Shown one piece after another: positions 62,356 to 64,000 of a DNA stretch of 64,000 bases (within the stretch, counting starts at the first letter, position 1; every line of letters starts with the position of its first letter). The notes under the pieces are model-generated. The model saw only the letters and a program-made list of their open reading frames with translations, was not told the DNA's origin and ran no database searches. The DNA comes from Azonexus hydrophilus (GTDB taxonomy: Bacteria > Pseudomonadota > Gammaproteobacteria > Burkholderiales > Rhodocyclaceae), in assembly GCF_905120355.1 (NCBI RefSeq), contig NZ_CAJHOB010000005.1:121519-185518 (forward strand), read 5' to 3'. A program made the translations under genes and the position numbers.

Positions 62356-62374
62356 AACTTCCCGTTTAACGTCT
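62356..62374 (+). repeat. Right attachment site (attR) resembling the ychF end
   Basis: AACTTCCCGTTTAACGTCT is followed by TGA, reading as NFPFNV-stop, like the end of ychF. It matches attL in 16 of 19 bases, including all of AACGTCT. Host sequence resumes after it. Confidence 0.7.
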
Positions 62375-62476
62375 GATCGGGAATACCCTGTGGGGCTTTC
62401 GTGATCGAGAGCGCCACAGGTCAGTGCCGTGCGTGTGTTACCCGCTCGGTGCGGCTGGCAGGCAATCTATCGGCGC

Positions 62477-63805
62477 CTACTTCACGTAACCCCAGCCCCG
62501 CAAACGGCTGTAGGCATATTCGGCCGCCTTGCCCTGGCGCTGCTGGTTCAGATAGCCAGCGTATTGTCTGGCCGCTTCCTGGCGTTTGCCCATGCCTTCC
62601 AGGGCTACGCCCTTGAGGAAACCGACGCCGGCGTCGCCGGGGAGCATGCGGTCGTACTGGTCGAGGCTGGCGTAAGCGGCGGCGGGATCTTTCAGGCCGA
62701 GGGCAAGGGCGCCGGCGAGTTTGTGTGCTTGTGCCTCCTGCGGGTAAATCTGCTTGGCCGTGTTGGCGTAGGCCAGTGCCTCGCGGGATTTGCCCTGGGC
62801 TTCCAGGCATTGGCCCATGAGCAGGTTGCTCGCGTAGTCGCGCGGGGTTTTCTGCAGGGCGCTGCGGAATTGCCCTTCGGCTTTGTCATAGGCCTTGCTG
62901 GCCATGGCGACTTCACCGTTCTGACAGGCCTCGATGGTGGGTTTGATGCGGCGCAGGCTGGCCGTGCTGTCCATGAAACGCTGGCGGCCAGGATCTCGCT
63001 TGAGGCTGGCGGCGTATTGCGTACTGGCGAGTTGTTGTGCGGTGTCGCGGCGCTCGACGCTCATCGGATGGGTGGAAAACATGGTCTGCAACATTCCGGG
63101 CTGCTCTTTCTGCTGGCGGACCAGCAGTTCGTGCAGGCGCGTCATGCCGCTGGCCGGATAGCCGGCGCGCACCATGTATTCCTGACCGAGGGCGTCCGCC
63201 TCGCGCTCGTTGTCGCGCGAATAGCCGGACAGCAGCAGGCTGGCCCCCAGTTGCCCGCCAATGGCGACCAGTCCGCCCCATTCACTGCTTGATGCGGCGA
63301 TGCCGACTCCCGCCATGGCAACCGAGGCAATCATCGACTGGCCCTGGCGCTGGGCGGCGTGGCGGGCGTTGACGTGGCCCATTTCATGGCCCAGTAGTGC
63401 GGCCAGTTCGGCCTCATCCTGCAGTTCGACCAGAATCCCGCGCGTGACGCCCATGGCGCCACCGGGGAAGGTGTAGGCATTGACGTAGTTGGCGTTCAGC
63501 ACCCGGTAGGAATAGGGCATGTTCGGGCGGTGCGTGAGTTTGTCCATGCGTTGCCCGACCGAGCTGACGTAGGTGTTGACCTGGCTATCCTGAATCGGCC
63601 CCAGATCGGTGGAGAACTGCTGTGGCGCGACTTGCTGGTCGACGGCTTTTTCCTGCGCTTCGCTCATGCCGACTAGGATGGATTTGCCGCCGATCGGTGA
63701 CTGGGCACAGCCGGACAGGGCGGCGGCACTGAAAAACCACAGGACGTCGCGGCGGGTCAGGCGCTGGCGGGCGAGACGTTGGGCAAGCGGGGCGTTCGAG
63801 GGCAT
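62477..63805 (-). CDS. M48 family zinc metalloprotease, Tat/lipoprotein-type
   Basis: The 442-residue product has a twin-arginine-like start (RLTRRDVLWFFSAAAL) with a lipobox-like LSGC, so it may be exported by Tat and lipidated. The M48 domain has the zinc motif LLGHEMGHVNARH and the downstream Glu in NEREADALGQEYM. The C-terminal half carries TPR-like repeats (AKGQFRSALQKTPRDYASN style), as in BepA/YfgC-type outer-membrane proteases. AAAGGATG lies 6 bases before the ATG. Its gene is the host neighbour of the element's right end. Confidence 0.88.
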   Translation of the reverse strand: MPSNAPLAQRLARQRLTRRDVLWFFSAAALSGCAQSPIGGKSILVGMSEAQEKAVDQQVAPQQFSTDLGPIQDSQVNTYVSSVGQRMDKLTHRPNMPYSYRVLNANYVNAYTFPGGAMGVTRGILVELQDEAELAALLGHEMGHVNARHAAQRQGQSMIASVAMAGVGIAASSSEWGGLVAIGGQLGASLLLSGYSRDNEREADALGQEYMVRAGYPASGMTRLHELLVRQQKEQPGMLQTMFSTHPMSVERRDTAQQLASTQYAASLKRDPGRQRFMDSTASLRRIKPTIEACQNGEVAMASKAYDKAEGQFRSALQKTPRDYASNLLMGQCLEAQGKSREALAYANTAKQIYPQEAQAHKLAGALALGLKDPAAAYASLDQYDRMLPGDAGVGFLKGVALEGMGKRQEAARQYAGYLNQQRQGKAAEYAYSRLRGWGYVK

Positions 63806-63897
63806 CTGGGCATCCTTTGCACAAAGCAATACGAGTTGCTGGATTTTGGCATGGGTGAACATCAGGTCAAGCCGGAGAAGACCAACGGCGATAAAAA

Positions 63898-63919
63898 AAG
63901 GGCAGCTCGCGCTGCCCTT
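63898..63919 (-). terminator. Intrinsic terminator (minus strand)
   Basis: AAGGGCAGC (63898-63906) pairs with GCTGCCCTT (63911-63919) and, on the minus strand, is followed by seven T. It ends the transcript of the partial gene at 63946 before the M48 gene. Confidence 0.9.
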
Positions 63920-63945
63920 GGTTCAGAGTGAAACGGCGGCCCGTC

Positions 63946-64000
63946 TTACTTTTCCTCTCCTTTGACGAAGAAGGAGATGAGGTAGACGATGAGACCGACG
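63946..64000 (-). CDS. Small membrane protein, C-terminus only
   Basis: Only 17 codons and a stop are visible on the minus strand: a hydrophobic end VGLIVYLISFFV and then KGEEK. This looks like the C-terminal helix of a small membrane protein (for example of DUF3149 type, which I suspect from size and position only). The start is outside the window. Confidence 0.5.
   Translation of the reverse strand, partial: VGLIVYLISFFVKGEEK

Larger units (their letters stand above)
48688..62374. mobile_element. Integrative element (phage satellite-like or reduced prophage) in ychF
   Basis: The element is bounded by the 19-bp near-repeat at the end of ychF and its copy at 62356-62374. It encodes a tyrosine integrase at the left end, AlpA-type regulators near both ends, HTH proteins, a DnaB-type helicase, an XRE regulator, a large transglycosylase-like protein and many small unknown proteins: 23 genes, all on the plus strand except one. 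Four AAAGCGGGTA arm-like sites lie inside the ends. No terminase, portal, capsid, sheath or conjugation gene is recognised. Codon style is slightly different from the host. Confidence 0.85.

Noticed and set aside
62375..62476. Gene content in the host gap between attR and the M48 gene.
   Set aside because: Only a weak CCTGTGG/CCACAGG stem is visible; no reading frame or RNA gene is supported.

Overview
The window looks like chromosome from a betaproteobacterium, most likely of the order Rhodocyclales (Dechloromonas/Azonexus/Azospira-like). The grounds are the high G+C codon use, a PhaM-type polyhydroxyalkanoate granule protein, the order TPR protein - lolB - ispE - tRNA-Gln - prs - rplY - pth - ychF, the ftsY-ftsE-ftsX operon, and paired M16 proteases followed by rsmD-coaD-ferredoxin. 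The genus is an inference from gene content; no sequence search was possible.

Layout. 1-6.9 kb: the end of a branched-chain amino acid/aromatic acid-type ABC ATPase gene, a long hairpin, an acyl/aryl-CoA ligase, a CaiB-type CoA transferase, a conserved membrane protein, an NfeD-stomatin pair, an AEC transporter and phaM. 7-10.5 kb: a two-component pair (response regulator and a membrane histidine kinase with an eroded receiver) and a membrane-anchored methyltransferase. 10.6-15.5 kb: flavin/2Fe-2S reductase, SDR protein, HemJ-like protein, RlmL-type methyltransferase and an acetyl-CoA hydrolase/transferase family enzyme. 15.6-23.1 kb: two small envelope proteins, birA, coaX, an HD-GYP protein and an EAL protein, a succinate-semialdehyde dehydrogenase and an NlpC/P60 lipoprotein. 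23.1-23.9 kb: a small foreign-looking patch with a possible nuclease-like gene. 23.9-28.2 kb: an RND efflux adaptor and pump. 28.2-32.1 kb: a DUF4124 protein, glnA, a DOMON-like protein and a NamZ-type (DUF1343) muramidase. 32.1-38.9 kb: ftsX/ftsE/ftsY, the M16 pair, rsmD, coaD and a ferredoxin. 39-48.7 kb: a dynamin-like GTPase, mutM, a TPR protein, and lolB to ychF including tRNA-Gln(TTG).

48.69-62.37 kb is an integrative element inserted at the stop codon of ychF. Its ends carry a 19-bp imperfect repeat (16 of 19 identical, with a 7-bp identical core at the end of ychF) and four perfect copies of the 10-mer AAAGCGGGTA, two near each end, that look like integrase arm sites. I count 23 genes: a tyrosine integrase, an AlpA-type regulator near each end, two tandem related HTH proteins, a DnaB-type helicase, an XRE regulator, an 862-residue protein with glycine-zipper and lytic-transglycosylase-like regions, a 259-residue possible virion/baseplate-like protein, and many small unknown proteins. 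I recognise no terminase, portal, capsid or tail-sheath gene, so it resembles a phage satellite or a reduced prophage. The HTH gene just upstream of dnaB has iteron-like repeats inside its linker-coding part, as the lambda O gene does, which suggests a replication origin within the gene.

62.4-64 kb returns to the host: a Tat/lipobox-type M48 metalloprotease and the end of a small membrane protein gene. The most interesting items are the element as a whole, its internal iterons, its arm and attachment sites, the regulatory switch at 60.6-60.7 kb, and several signalling proteins that lack key residues (histidine kinase receiver, HD-GYP His).
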